A stretch of DNA of 64,000 nucleotides from Sphingobacteriales bacterium (GCA_021299635.1 JAJTFA010000001.1:124001-188000), one strand, 5' to 3'. Positions 28,581-37,099 are shown, numbered from the stretch's first letter. Notes: generated by a model from the letters alone, not told the origin. Program-made: numbers and translations.

Positions 28581-28639
28581 GGTACAAATATCTGTTTTGT
28601 TATGAACTTAGAATAAAAATTATGTTATAGTTTAAATGC

Positions 28640-29980
28640 CTACTCTTCATTTGCCCTGTCAAGCAAGGTTTGTGGTAAGGACTTGGTAGCCTTAGCACCC
28701 AATGTTTTCAAGTTTTCAACCCTTTTAATCAGGTTGCCGGTTCCGGTAGATATTTTTTTCATCGCTTCTTCATAAGAGCGCTTTGAGTCGTCCATTTTCT
28801 TACCAATCTCAAGCAAGTCTTTCACAAATCCTTCAAACTTATCATATAAAGCCCCGGCTTGTCCTGCAATTTCAACTGCATAACGATTTTGGCTCTCAAT
28901 TTTCCATAGGCTGGCAACCGTTTTTAGTGTGGCAAGCAGGGTAGTAGGAGATACAATTACAGTTCTCCTTTCCCATGCATAGTTGAACAAGTCCTGATCG
29001 TGCTGAATAGCCGCACTAAAAGCAGATTCCATAGGTAAAAACAACAAAACAAAATCAGGTGTTGAAAAGGCAGATGAGGTATAATAGTTCTTATCACTCA
29101 GTAATTTCACATGGTTCCTTACAGAATTTACATGATCCTTGAGTAGTTTTTCGCGCATATCAGAATCATCTGTGCTTGCCATCTGCTCATATGCAGTTAA
29201 CGAAACTTTAGAATCAATTACCAGATGCTTCTCATCCGGTAAGAACACCACCACATCAGGTTTAATAGTTTCTCCATCTATGTTTTTAGTAACAACCTGC
29301 GTACGGTATTCTCTGTCTTTTACCAGACCGCTGCGTTCCAGCACCTTTTCTAAAATCAGTTCTCCCCAATTTCCCTGCCTTTTCGTATCGCCTTTCAAGG
29401 CTTTTGTTAGGTTGTTGGCTTCTTCACTTATTTTAGCATTTAGTTCATACAATTTCTTGACCTCTTCGCGTAAGGAGATTTTATCTCGCATCTCCTTATC
29501 ATATGCTTCTCCAACCTTTTTCTCAAAATCTTTTATCTTCTCATTGAAGGGTTTTAATATTTCATCAAGATTGTTGCGGTTTTGCTCAGTAAATTTTAAA
29601 GACTTTTCATCCAGAATTTTGTTGGCAAGATTTTCAAAGTCGGTTTTAAAACGTTCGCCCATTTTTTCAAGCTCCTGTTTTTGCTCAGCTAGTTTTTTCT
29701 CCAGATTTGTCCCATTGCTCAGGGCTGCTGTTAGTTCATTGTTTAATCTAATAATTTCTAATCGGGCAGCTGTTACTTCTGCTTTGGCCTGTTCATATGC
29801 CAAGGTGAGTTGTTCAAAACGACTTTTCCAGGCGCTGGCTTCATTGCTGGCTTGTAAAATATCGTTGCGCAGTTGCACTGCATCTTCACCGGATACAGGT
29901 ACATGAGCAGATTTTTTCATAAGCCATGCAAGTGCAAATCCAATGATTATACCAACAAACAGATATATTAATTCCATCAT
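28640..29980 (-). CDS. rmuC: DNA recombination protein RmuC
   Basis: The 446-residue protein has an N-terminal membrane segment (about residues 3-20). A long coiled coil of about 150 residues follows. The RmuC domain at about 180-390 contains GNWGELILEKVLERSGL, PDVVVFLPDEKHLVIDSKVS, and FLPMESAFSAA; this is a PD-(D/E)XK-nuclease-like core with D..E and DSK. RmuC limits inversions at short inverted repeats in E. coli and has been linked to anti-phage and repair functions. The gene is probably co-transcribed with the LolA-like gene. A near-match -7 element touches the start codon. Confidence 0.93.
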   Translation of the reverse strand: MMELIYLFVGIIIGFALAWLMKKSAHVPVSGEDAVQLRNDILQASNEASAWKSRFEQLTLAYEQAKAEVTAARLEIIRLNNELTAALSNGTNLEKKLAEQKQELEKMGERFKTDFENLANKILDEKSLKFTEQNRNNLDEILKPFNEKIKDFEKKVGEAYDKEMRDKISLREEVKKLYELNAKISEEANNLTKALKGDTKRQGNWGELILEKVLERSGLVKDREYRTQVVTKNIDGETIKPDVVVFLPDEKHLVIDSKVSLTAYEQMASTDDSDMREKLLKDHVNSVRNHVKLLSDKNYYTSSAFSTPDFVLLFLPMESAFSAAIQHDQDLFNYAWERRTVIVSPTTLLATLKTVASLWKIESQNRYAVEIAGQAGALYDKFEGFVKDLLEIGKKMDDSKRSYEEAMKKISTGTGNLIKRVENLKTLGAKATKSLPQTLLDRANEE

Positions 29981-30071
29981 GCAAATATTGGTTAAATTTA
30001 CTGCATTAAGCTACATGCATTTTAAAACATTTAATAAAGATACTGAGGAAATTATATTTTTATACACCAAA

Positions 30072-30082
30072 GGGTTAAACCC
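30072..30082. repeat. Small palindrome upstream of the ECF sigma gene
   Basis: GGGTT-A-AACCC lies 30 bases before the ATG at 30113. It could be an operator or chance; the rest of the 132-base gap shows no recognisable promoter. Confidence 0.2.
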
Positions 30083-30112
30083 AAATCAATAAATCGTATC
30101 TTACACAGGCAA

Positions 30113-30670
30113 ATGACGGATGCCTCTGCAATAAATGACCGCGAGTTGTTGGCTGCTTTTAAGCAAAAGGCAACAAGGAACATTGCTTTTGGTCAAATTT
30201 TAAAGGCCTACCAGAAAAAAACCTACTGGCATATCAGACGTATTGTAATAGACCATGACGATGCAGATGATGTGGTGCAGAATACCTTTATTAAAGTTTG
30301 GGAAAATCTAGAGCACTTCAGGGGCGATTCACAGTTATTTACCTGGATTTTTAGGATAGCTACCAATGAAGCACTCTTGTTTCTAACTAAGAAAAGGGTA
30401 GGGAAAAATATCTCTCTTGCTGACGTGGATTATGATTTGATTGAAACCCTGCATTCATCCGCTTATTTTAATGGCGATCGCGCAGAACGAAAGTTGCAAA
30501 CGGCTATTTTGCAATTACCGGAAAAGCAAAGACTGGTTTTTAATATGAAGTACTATGAAAACATGAAATATGAAGAGATTGAAGCGGTTTTAGGTACCTC
30601 TGTTGGTGCTCTAAAGGCATCTTATCATCATGCCGTTAAGAAAATTGAGGAATTTTTAAAACGAGATTAA
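30113..30670 (+). CDS. ECF-type RNA polymerase sigma factor
   Basis: This 185-residue protein has sigma region 2 (DHDDADDVVQNTFIKVWENL and FTWIFRIATNEAL, residues 45-90). Region 4 is at about 125-180 with LPEKQRLVFNMKYYENMKYEEIEAVLGTSVGALKASYHHAVKKI, a clear helix-turn-helix. It lacks regions 1 and 3, as expected for ECF sigmas. It heads a three-gene unit with a membrane protein (33 bases downstream) and a secreted Spy/CpxP-like protein. An envelope-stress regulon is the natural inference; targets cannot be read. Confidence 0.93.
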   Translation: MTDASAINDRELLAAFKQKATRNIAFGQILKAYQKKTYWHIRRIVIDHDDADDVVQNTFIKVWENLEHFRGDSQLFTWIFRIATNEALLFLTKKRVGKNISLADVDYDLIETLHSSAYFNGDRAERKLQTAILQLPEKQRLVFNMKYYENMKYEEIEAVLGTSVGALKASYHHAVKKIEEFLKRD

Positions 30671-30703
30671 ACCTCTGGTGTTTCATATTATCTATAATAG
30701 CAA

Positions 30704-31195
30704 ATGTTTGAAAATAAAGAATATATAAATTTAGAAAAGATACGGCAGCATGATTCCGGAAAAACTTTTGATGTGCCTGAAGGTTACTTTGAGCGCATGC
30801 AAGCACAAGTATTGAGTAAAACTGCAGGAAATGGCTTTACATTGCCTGATGCATACTTTGATACGCTTAAAGGGAGAATTGAAAGTAGGGTAGCACCACC
30901 TGATAGATGGCAACCTATTTTGCTTATAGGCGGTAAAAATTGGATGTCGATGGCTGCCGCATCGCTCATTGCCATCAGTTCATTGGTATTATGGCTTAAT
31001 TTTAAAACACCGGCATATGTGGCCCGATTAAACGAGTTGAGTGATGATGAAATCATTCATTATGTTGTAAAAGAGGATTTACATGACGAAGGCTTGCTGG
31101 AGCTTGCAATAAAGGTTGATGAAAAACATACCGATCAAACAGAACAATATTTACTTAACACAGCGGATACTGATTTAATAATGGAGGAATTATGA
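30704..31195 (+). CDS. Single-pass membrane protein, probable anti-sigma factor
   Basis: The 163-residue protein has a central membrane helix (about residues 85-102, WMSMAAASLIAISSLVLWL). The N-terminal cytoplasmic part carries two similar short motifs, DVPEGYFERM and TLPDAYFDTL, about 28 residues apart. The C-terminal part is acidic and ends in DADTDLIMEEL-like sequence. Position directly after an ECF sigma gene and this topology suggest an anti-sigma factor, but no zinc-binding HxxxCxxC motif of the common ZAS class is present. The stop overlaps the next start (ATGA). Confidence 0.7.
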   Translation: MFENKEYINLEKIRQHDSGKTFDVPEGYFERMQAQVLSKTAGNGFTLPDAYFDTLKGRIESRVAPPDRWQPILLIGGKNWMSMAAASLIAISSLVLWLNFKTPAYVARLNELSDDEIIHYVVKEDLHDEGLLELAIKVDEKHTDQTEQYLLNTADTDLIMEEL

Positions 31196-31647
31196 GACTA
31201 ACGAATATTTTTTTACTGGTGGCTTTACTTAGTGTGTCAACCATCTTTGCTCAGCAAACAGATGAAGATGATGATGGCAAAGCAGATAAAATAGAGGCAC
31301 TGAAGGTGGGCTTTATTACAGAAAAATTAAACCTGAGCAGCGCAGAAGCCAAAAGTTTTTGGCCGGTTTATAATGAGTTTGAAGTTCAGATGAAAAAACT
31401 CAGAGTCAAGGAAAGGGAAAATGTTAGGCTTCTTAAGGCTAAATCCAGTCTTACGGATGCCGATGCAGATAAATTTCTGAATGAACAATTAAGCCTGAAA
31501 CAACAACAACTGGATTTAAACAAAAAGTATGTTGCAGAGTTTAAAAAGGTATTACCTGCAAAAAAAGTAGCCCGCCTGCTCATGCTGGAGCAAGAGTTTA
31601 AGCAGCAATTACTAAACCGGCTCAAAGAACGTAAAGGTAAAATGTAA
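31192..31647 (+). CDS. Secreted Spy/CpxP-like protein
   Basis: The 151-residue protein has a signal peptide ending at TIFAQ. The mature part is almost wholly helical, with FITEKLNLSSAEAKSFWPVYNEFE near residue 43 and Lys/Leu/Gln-rich helices after it. This resembles LTXXQ/Spy-type periplasmic chaperones and the Bacteroidota sensor-of-ECF-sigma proteins. It is translationally coupled to the membrane protein before it and is probably part of the sensing branch of the sigma unit. A terminator follows at 31663-31688. Confidence 0.75.
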   Translation: MRLTNIFLLVALLSVSTIFAQQTDEDDDGKADKIEALKVGFITEKLNLSSAEAKSFWPVYNEFEVQMKKLRVKERENVRLLKAKSSLTDADADKFLNEQLSLKQQQLDLNKKYVAEFKKVLPAKKVARLLMLEQEFKQQLLNRLKERKGKM

Positions 31648-31662
31648 AGAAATATAATCAGG

Positions 31663-31688
31663 AAAGGGGGCTCAGGGCCTCCTTTTTT
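31663..31688 (+). terminator. Intrinsic terminator of the ECF sigma unit
   Basis: AAAGGGGGC and GCCTCCTTT pair (one G-T wobble) around a 5-base loop and run into six Ts. It lies 16 bases after the Spy-like gene. Confidence 0.75.
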
Positions 31689-31704
31689 ATTTGGTTACTA
31701 GGGC

Positions 31705-31712
31705 TATATTTG
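31705..31712 (+). promoter_or_regulatory. Candidate -7 element (TATATTTG) for the deoxyhypusine synthase-like gene
   Basis: Exact TAnnTTTG match ending 17 bases before the ATG at 31730. It also argues against the earlier in-frame TTG at 31691 as the start. Confidence 0.45.
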
Positions 31713-31729
31713 CCGAAAATTCTACAGAA

Positions 31730-32704
31730 ATGACCAAAGGACCTGTTTCTCAGTTTATAGAAAAGCATTACAAACACTTTAATGCAGCCGCACTGGTTGA
31801 TGCCGCCAAAGGGTATGAAACCCACTTAACCGAAGGGGGCAAAATGATGGTAACCCTTGCCGGTGCCATGAGTACAGCAGAGTTAGGAAAATCGCTGGCC
31901 GAAATGATCAGGCAGGGAAAGGTGGATATCATCAGCTGCACAGGTGCTAACTTGGAAGAAGATATCATGAATTTGGTGGCACATAGCCACTATAAACGTG
32001 TTCCTAATTACCGCGATCTTTCACCACAGGATGAGTGGGATTTGCTTGAAAACCATTTTAACCGAGTTACAGATACCTGCATTCCGGAGGAAGAAGCTTT
32101 TCGCAGGTTGCAAAAGCATATTCATAAAATTTGGAAAGATGCCGATACCGCAGGCGAGCGCTATTTTCCGCATGAGTATATGTATAAAATATTACTGAGT
32201 GGCGAACTGGAACAGTATTATGAAATAGACCCTAAGGATTCATGGATGCTCGCAGCCGCTCAGCGCAACTTGCCTATTGTGGTTCCGGGATGGGAAGACA
32301 GTACCATGGGCAACATTTTTGCTTCTTATGTAATTAAAGCAGAGATAAAGGCCTCAACCATGAAAAGTGGAATTGAGTATATGGCATGGCTGGCCGATTG
32401 GTATGTAAATAATAGCAGCGGTAAAGGTGTAGGGTTCTTTCAAATTGGTGGTGGCATTGCAGGCGATTTCCCGATTTGTGTGGTACCCATGTTGTATCAG
32501 GATATGGAAATGGAAAACATTCCTTTCTGGAGCTATTTCTGCCAAATCAGTGATTCAACCACCTCATATGGTTCATACTCTGGTGCAGTTCCCAATGAAA
32601 AAATTACCTGGGGTAAACTTGATATTCATACACCAAAATTCATTGTAGAGAGCGATGCTACTATTGTTGCTCCGCTGATTTTTGCGTGGATCTTGGGTTG
32701 GTAA
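31730..32704 (+). CDS. Deoxyhypusine synthase-like protein
   Basis: The 324-residue protein has the deoxyhypusine synthase fold (NAD-binding, SCTGANLEEDI near residue 66, GGGIAGDFPICVVPML near 240). The lysine that forms the enzyme-butylimine intermediate in the eukaryotic enzyme is retained: Lys296 in TWGKL, equivalent to the WGK of human DHS. Bacteria do not modify an eIF5A with hypusine, and bacterial relatives have been described as homospermidine synthases or other spermidine-using aminobutyl transferases. A polyamine reaction is therefore likely, but the acceptor is not known. In many Bacteroidota such a gene accompanies arginine decarboxylase and agmatinase; here an agmatinase-like gene lies about 9 kb away. 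Confidence 0.88.
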   Translation: MTKGPVSQFIEKHYKHFNAAALVDAAKGYETHLTEGGKMMVTLAGAMSTAELGKSLAEMIRQGKVDIISCTGANLEEDIMNLVAHSHYKRVPNYRDLSPQDEWDLLENHFNRVTDTCIPEEEAFRRLQKHIHKIWKDADTAGERYFPHEYMYKILLSGELEQYYEIDPKDSWMLAAAQRNLPIVVPGWEDSTMGNIFASYVIKAEIKASTMKSGIEYMAWLADWYVNNSSGKGVGFFQIGGGIAGDFPICVVPMLYQDMEMENIPFWSYFCQISDSTTSYGSYSGAVPNEKITWGKLDIHTPKFIVESDATIVAPLIFAWILGW

Positions 32705-32856
32705 GTTAGGACGAGTAGTTGACAGGAATTTGAAGATTCGAATATTGCTACACCTATGGTTATCTTGTGTTTTTGAGTTCTAATTCCGCAGCATTAAAAT
32801 TCAGTAATTAACATCCAACGTTTCTAATAGAGCAAATTCACAACGTTTCAAAAAAA

Positions 32857-33870
32857 TTACTTCAGTGGGAATACAATTTCGGTAAGCCATTTGGCGGTAT
32901 CTTTTTCCATCATCGGGTCTGTGATGTATATTTCCATAGGAGCACCGCTCATTTCCATTCCTTTTGATTTGAGGTGTTCAAATGCAGCAGCATAAACTTT
33001 TGCTGTGCCGGAATAGTCGCCCATATATTTTATCACAAGCGTTTTGCAAGCTGGTAATTCATGAAATTTAACCATGCCTACATCCTTACCCATGCTTGAA
33101 ACAGGCATGGCAGCTTCCATGTCGGTAATTTCATTTTCAAAAGAATAATAAATGGCCATAGGTGGGCCGGTTGGAGCTATTTTCCCTGTTTCAAGTGTTT
33201 TACCAATAGCACCAAACCAATTGGCAAATTTTGCCGAGTTAAATTCACTCATCTTTACTGTTTCTCTTATACCCGCAAGCATCATCGGCTGTATATCGCG
33301 TTGTTCAAAATCAAAACCTGCAATGGTTTCTTTTACCGGAATACGTTCACTTATTTCTTTAATGGCTAGCAAGCCTTTTTCATAATCCGGACCAATCATC
33401 CGGTCCATAAACACGCCAAACCATCTGCCTATTGGGTTTATGCCCATGTCAGAATCCATTGTCCACGTAATTTTATAACCATCTGAAGTAGGTATAAAGA
33501 TAAAATCTGAATGTGCAGGAGTCATTTTTTTAAATTGCAACTCCGTGCTGATGATTTCATATGGCTTGCTATTGGTGATGGTGAGTTTGCCGCTGCCAAC
33601 ATCCCTAATTTCACTTTCCCAGGTATACCATGCACCGGTTCCATCGGCTTGTTCGCTGTATGTCCAATTAGCATTCGGGTCCAGCTTATGCCAGGGCGAC
33701 CATTGTTTCCAAGCTTTAGTTTGATTAATTAGGTTAAACGCGTTTGCTGGATTCCCTTTTATTTCTATGGAGCGCTCAATATGCACTTTTGAAGGAAGAA
33801 AAAATGCAAAAACTAGCAGCAGTAGAATTACTCCAAGTAATGCAATGCCAATGGTTTTTAGTGCTTTCAT
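32857..33870 (-). CDS. SRPBCC domain plus GyrI-like domain, membrane-anchored
   Basis: The 337-residue protein has an N-terminal hydrophobic segment (about residues 7-25), so it is probably anchored with its domains outside the cytoplasm. Residues 30-175 resemble an SRPBCC (START-like) ligand-binding domain: IERSIEIKGNPANAFNLI, WKQWSPWHKLDPN. Residues 180-337 resemble a GyrI/AraC effector-binding domain, with Pro- and Tyr-rich strands and a TEIVFPLK end. Both domains bind small hydrophobic molecules; the ligand is unknown. A near-consensus -7 element (TAACTTTA, 33890-33897 on minus) lies 19 bases upstream. The 152 bases after the gene hold only two 9-bp direct repeats (CAACGTTTC at 32816 and 32841). 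Confidence 0.8.
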   Translation of the reverse strand: MKALKTIGIALLGVILLLLVFAFFLPSKVHIERSIEIKGNPANAFNLINQTKAWKQWSPWHKLDPNANWTYSEQADGTGAWYTWESEIRDVGSGKLTITNSKPYEIISTELQFKKMTPAHSDFIFIPTSDGYKITWTMDSDMGINPIGRWFGVFMDRMIGPDYEKGLLAIKEISERIPVKETIAGFDFEQRDIQPMMLAGIRETVKMSEFNSAKFANWFGAIGKTLETGKIAPTGPPMAIYYSFENEITDMEAAMPVSSMGKDVGMVKFHELPACKTLVIKYMGDYSGTAKVYAAAFEHLKSKGMEMSGAPMEIYITDPMMEKDTAKWLTEIVFPLK

Positions 33871-33970
33871 AGTGGTGGAATTGAATAGGTAAAGTTAGGA
33901 GGAAATTAGTTAAATTCAAAATTGAAAGAATACAAAATTGCATCTCATTACACCTTTATTATTCAATATT

Positions 33971-34080
33971 TTACCTCCCATCTTGCTTCTCTTTTCTCGA
34001 GTCTTGTCTCTCAAATCTTTTATCTTCCAGCGCAGCGGTCTTCTCTCTTTATTCTCTCCATTTATTACTGCCAATTCCTC
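33971..34080 (+). repeat. Pyrimidine-rich tract upstream of the lytic transglycosylase
   Basis: About 110 bases that are mostly T and C, unlike the flanking genes. They contain many TCT/CTT units but no clean tandem repeat. Translation in the downstream frame gives a composition unlike a real protein N-terminus, so I treat it as non-coding. Confidence 0.4.
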
Positions 34081-34089
34081 ATAAAAAGG

Positions 34090-34097
34090 TATCTTTG
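34090..34097 (+). promoter_or_regulatory. Candidate -7 element (TATCTTTG) for the lytic transglycosylase
   Basis: Exact TAnnTTTG match, ending 4 bases before the ATG at 34102. It predicts a start of transcription at or very near the start codon. Confidence 0.45.
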
Positions 34098-34101
34098 CGG
34101 C

Positions 34102-35070
34102 ATGTTTAGTGCAAAAGGAAAATTCTATTTATTGGTTTTTCTACTTCTGGTGGTTACTGGGTTATTCATTCAGTCAAAATTGAATGAAGATGAAAAGCAC
34201 AAGGAAGAGTTTGAAACATATTATAAGATATACAGTTTAAGTATGCCGGATAATCTCTCTTTTGCCGGTGAGGTGGTTCCATTATCCGATTTTGATGTGA
34301 AGGAGCGTTACGACAAGGAATTGCTTACCAATGTGTACTGGCAATCTCAAACCTTGCTGATGATTAAGCGTTCAGAAAAATATTTCCCGGTAATTGAACG
34401 CATACTCATGCAGAATAATATTCCTGCTGATTTTAAATATATAGCACTTGCTGAAAGTGGTTTGCAGCCTCAGGTGGTTTCTCCGGCCGGTGCGGCAGGC
34501 TGGTGGCAGTTTATTGATAAAACAGCTAAGGTTTATGGATTAGAGATTAGTGAAGAAGTGGATGAACGGTATCACTTGGAAAAATCTACGGAAGCAGCAT
34601 GCGCTTATTTCAGGCAGGCCTACCGTGAGTTTGGCAGCTGGGCACTTGTTGCTGCATCATATAACATGGGAGTGGAGGGAGTTAAAAGACAAATGCAACA
34701 ACAAGGGGTAAATAATTACTACGACCTGTATTTAAATACTGAAACCTCGCGATATGTGTTGCGTATTATGGCTATAAAAGAAATATTAGAGCATAAACAG
34801 AAATATGGTTTTAAGCTGGTTCGCAATCACCTGTACAGTTCAGTTCCAACAGTAAAGGTTAAGGTTACCAAACCCATTGATGATTTGGCAAAATTTGCGC
34901 TGGAGCATAATTGCAATTACAAGTATCTGAAGCTTTGTAACCCATGGCTGCGTAAAAATACGCTTAGCAATGCGGATGGGAAAACGTATATCATTGAATT
35001 GCCAAAAGAAAGATTATTGCCAACCGTTGATGCTGATTCACTGATGAACGATACGCTTAGTTTTGATTAG
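34102..35070 (+). CDS. Membrane-bound lytic transglycosylase with LysM-like C-terminus
   Basis: The 322-residue protein has an N-terminal membrane anchor or signal (about residues 8-24). The SLT domain contains the catalytic Glu118 in ALAESGL, followed by SPAGAAGWWQFIDKTAKVYGL and AAASYNMGVEGVKR. A C-terminal LysM-like segment at about residues 255-310 (TKPIDDLAKFALEHNCNYKYLKLCNPWL) probably binds peptidoglycan. The layout is that of MltD-type enzymes, which cleave the glycan strand to form 1,6-anhydro ends. I chose the ATG at 34102. An open frame continues upstream to 33922, but it crosses a pyrimidine-rich tract and the promoter element. The 3' end overlaps convergent nadD by 14 bases. Confidence 0.88.
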   Translation: MFSAKGKFYLLVFLLLVVTGLFIQSKLNEDEKHKEEFETYYKIYSLSMPDNLSFAGEVVPLSDFDVKERYDKELLTNVYWQSQTLLMIKRSEKYFPVIERILMQNNIPADFKYIALAESGLQPQVVSPAGAAGWWQFIDKTAKVYGLEISEEVDERYHLEKSTEAACAYFRQAYREFGSWALVAASYNMGVEGVKRQMQQQGVNNYYDLYLNTETSRYVLRIMAIKEILEHKQKYGFKLVRNHLYSSVPTVKVKVTKPIDDLAKFALEHNCNYKYLKLCNPWLRKNTLSNADGKTYIIELPKERLLPTVDADSLMNDTLSFD

Positions 35071-35644
35071 CGCTATATAGCATGTGTTTTAAAATATAGT
35101 CTTCTACTGATTTAGGCACCAGGTATCTAACTGATTTTCCTGCCTGTATCATTTCTCTTATATAGGTTGAAGAAATATTGAGCAGGGGCACTTCAAATAT
35201 TTTTATTCTAGGATGATTGGCCAGTAACGGATTCTCATGAAAGCCGGCTCTACGGTAAACATAAACCTCGTGATGTTTCAAAATTGTTTCATAATCTTTC
35301 CAGAGATGAAAAGATTGCAGATTGTCTCCGCCTATGATGGGAATAAACGTATGTTGAGGAAAAGTTTCCCTTAGTTTTTGTAAGGTATGAACTGTGTAGG
35401 AGGGGCGAGTTAAATTAAATTCAAAATTACTTGCCTCAAAATGATCATCATGGGTTATTGCCAGCTTCAACAAATGCAGGCGTGTATTTTCATCCAGCAA
35501 GGTATCATTGATTTTAAAAGGATTTTGAGGTGATACCACAAACCAAATTTTATCGAGGCCTGCAAACTCTATGAAATAGTTGCCTATGAGTAGGTGTCCG
35601 GTATGAACAGGATTGAATGACCCGAAAAATAATCCGATTTTCAT
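35057..35644 (-). CDS. nadD: Nicotinate-nucleotide adenylyltransferase
   Basis: The 195-residue nucleotidyltransferase has GSFNPVHTGHLLIGNYF at residues 8-24, containing the HxGH active-site motif. ISSTYIRE near residue 158 is the (I/S)SST.IR motif that binds ATP phosphates. It adenylates nicotinate mononucleotide in NAD synthesis. Its start overlaps gmk by 4 bases, and it ends the yicC-gmk-nadD operon. The end overlaps the convergent lytic transglycosylase gene. Confidence 0.95.
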   Translation of the reverse strand: MKIGLFFGSFNPVHTGHLLIGNYFIEFAGLDKIWFVVSPQNPFKINDTLLDENTRLHLLKLAITHDDHFEASNFEFNLTRPSYTVHTLQKLRETFPQHTFIPIIGGDNLQSFHLWKDYETILKHHEVYVYRRAGFHENPLLANHPRIKIFEVPLLNISSTYIREMIQAGKSVRYLVPKSVEDYILKHMLYSANQN

Positions 35645-36204
35645 TTTCGTAAGAAGTCGTTTACCATTCGTTCTGCTTCGGCCAGCGCATGTTCAAGAAA
35701 GTCGTTTAGCAGCACTGCTTCAAATTTATGTTCATAATTCATCTCATGCACAGCTTTATCAATGCGTATGCGCAAGGTTTCTTCCGTTTCGGTAGATCTT
35801 TCTCTTAATCTTTTTTCAAGCGTATCCACATCAGGGGGTTTAACAAATACAGCCAGGGCATTATTGCCAAAATACTTTTTAATATTGAGTCCGCCTTCTA
35901 CATCCACATCAAATAAAACAGCACGGTTTTGCGCCCAAATGCGCTCTACCTCCGATTTTAGGGTACCATAATAATTTCCTCCGTAAACCTCTTCGTACTC
36001 CAGAAATTCATTATTGGTTATTTTCTGTTTAAAATCATCGTGAGTAAGAAAATAATAATCCCTGCCGTGCACTTCATTGGCTCTTTGCTTTCTGGTGCAC
36101 GCACTCACAGAGAATGCTAATCTTTCATCTATAGAAAGCAGGTGTTTAACAATGGTAGTTTTACCTGAGCCGGAAGGTGCACAAAATATGATGGCTTTAT
36201 TCAT
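35641..36204 (-). CDS. gmk: Guanylate kinase
   Basis: The 187-residue protein is normal for Gmk, which phosphorylates GMP to GDP with ATP. The P-loop APSGSGKTTI is at residues 9-18, and SACTRKQRANEVHGRDYYFLT with EYEEVYGGNYYGT forms the GMP-binding region. DVDVEGGLNIKK follows. It sits 8 bases after yicC and overlaps nadD by 4 bases. Confidence 0.97.
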   Translation of the reverse strand: MNKAIIFCAPSGSGKTTIVKHLLSIDERLAFSVSACTRKQRANEVHGRDYYFLTHDDFKQKITNNEFLEYEEVYGGNYYGTLKSEVERIWAQNRAVLFDVDVEGGLNIKKYFGNNALAVFVKPPDVDTLEKRLRERSTETEETLRIRIDKAVHEMNYEHKFEAVLLNDFLEHALAEAERMVNDFLRK

Positions 36205-36212
36205 GCCCGGAA

Positions 36213-37082
36213 TTATATCACGTTATTAATTTGTTCCTTAATTTTTTCCAATTCATCCTTCATTTCTACTACACGTTGTTGAATTTTAAAATGATTTGCT
36301 TTAGAGCCTATGGTATTGATTTCTCTTCCCATTTCCTGTGCAATAAATCCTAATTTTTTTCCGGCTGATTTTGTTTTCATTGTTTCCATAAAATACTGGC
36401 AATGCTGCAGAAGCCTTGATTTCTCTTCGCTTATATCCAGTTTTTCTATGTAATAAATCAGCTCCTGCTCAAATCGGTTTTTATCCAGGTTGTCTTCATG
36501 CAATTGTTTTAGTTCGTTTTCAATTCTGCCGCGTATGGTTTCCATTCGTTCAGGCTCTATCACCTCAATTTCTTTTACCAGTTGAACTATAGCCTGGGTC
36601 ATTCTGCTTAGTTCATCAGCAAGCATTTCTCCTTCTTTTATCCTGAACTTTTCAAATTCGGTAAAAGCCTTACTAACTGCTTCCATAATGGTTTTTCCGT
36701 CATGTTCATTATTTTCCTCATCGGCCGGTTGAAAGAGGTTAGGCATGGCAAGTAAGTTTGCCGATAACATTTGCGGATTGATGCCTGCATGATTGCATAC
36801 ATCTGTTAGTTCTTTTAAATAGTATGCTGCTACATCTTTGTTTAGCGGCATCACTTTATCTTCGGCATGTTTAAATTGAACTGTAATATTTACCGAGCAA
36901 CTACCTCGTTCAACGAGCTTGGTAATTTCTCTTCGAAGCTCCAGATCTCTGCTTTGCCAAACCTTTGGCAGGCGAAGGTTTAACTCCAGAAATTTATTGT
37001 TTAATGATTTAAACTCTGCTTTTATGGTAAAACGCTCGGTTTCTTTTTCTGCCTGACCATAACCGGTCATTGATCGTATCAT
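36213..37082 (-). CDS. yicC: YicC-family endoribonuclease
   Basis: The 289-residue protein has the YicC-like N-terminal domain, beginning IRSMTGYGQAE, and the DUF1732 C-terminal domain, ending KLGFIAQEMGREINTIGSKANHF followed by MKDELEKIKEQINNV. YicC of E. coli is an endoribonuclease acting on small RNAs. Placement directly upstream of gmk is widely conserved in bacteria. It is the first gene of the operon and has a perfect TACATTTG element at 37100-37107. Confidence 0.94.
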   Translation of the reverse strand: MIRSMTGYGQAEKETERFTIKAEFKSLNNKFLELNLRLPKVWQSRDLELRREITKLVERGSCSVNITVQFKHAEDKVMPLNKDVAAYYLKELTDVCNHAGINPQMLSANLLAMPNLFQPADEENNEHDGKTIMEAVSKAFTEFEKFRIKEGEMLADELSRMTQAIVQLVKEIEVIEPERMETIRGRIENELKQLHEDNLDKNRFEQELIYYIEKLDISEEKSRLLQHCQYFMETMKTKSAGKKLGFIAQEMGREINTIGSKANHFKIQQRVVEMKDELEKIKEQINNVI

Positions 37083-37099
37083 AGCATATATACTTTGGG

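Noticed and set aside
29139-29906. 255-codon open frame antisense to rmuC
   Set aside because: Ser/Phe-rich composition expected of a shadow of a Glu/Lys-rich coiled coil; no family; rmuC is well supported.
32816-32849. Two CAACGTTTC direct repeats after the deoxyhypusine synthase-like gene
   Set aside because: Only two 9-base copies in a 152-base convergent gap; consistent with chance, and no terminator-like structure.
33922-34101. 60-residue N-terminal extension of the lytic transglycosylase
   Set aside because: It passes through a pyrimidine-rich tract and a TAnnTTTG element; the ATG at 34102 gives a standard membrane anchor.
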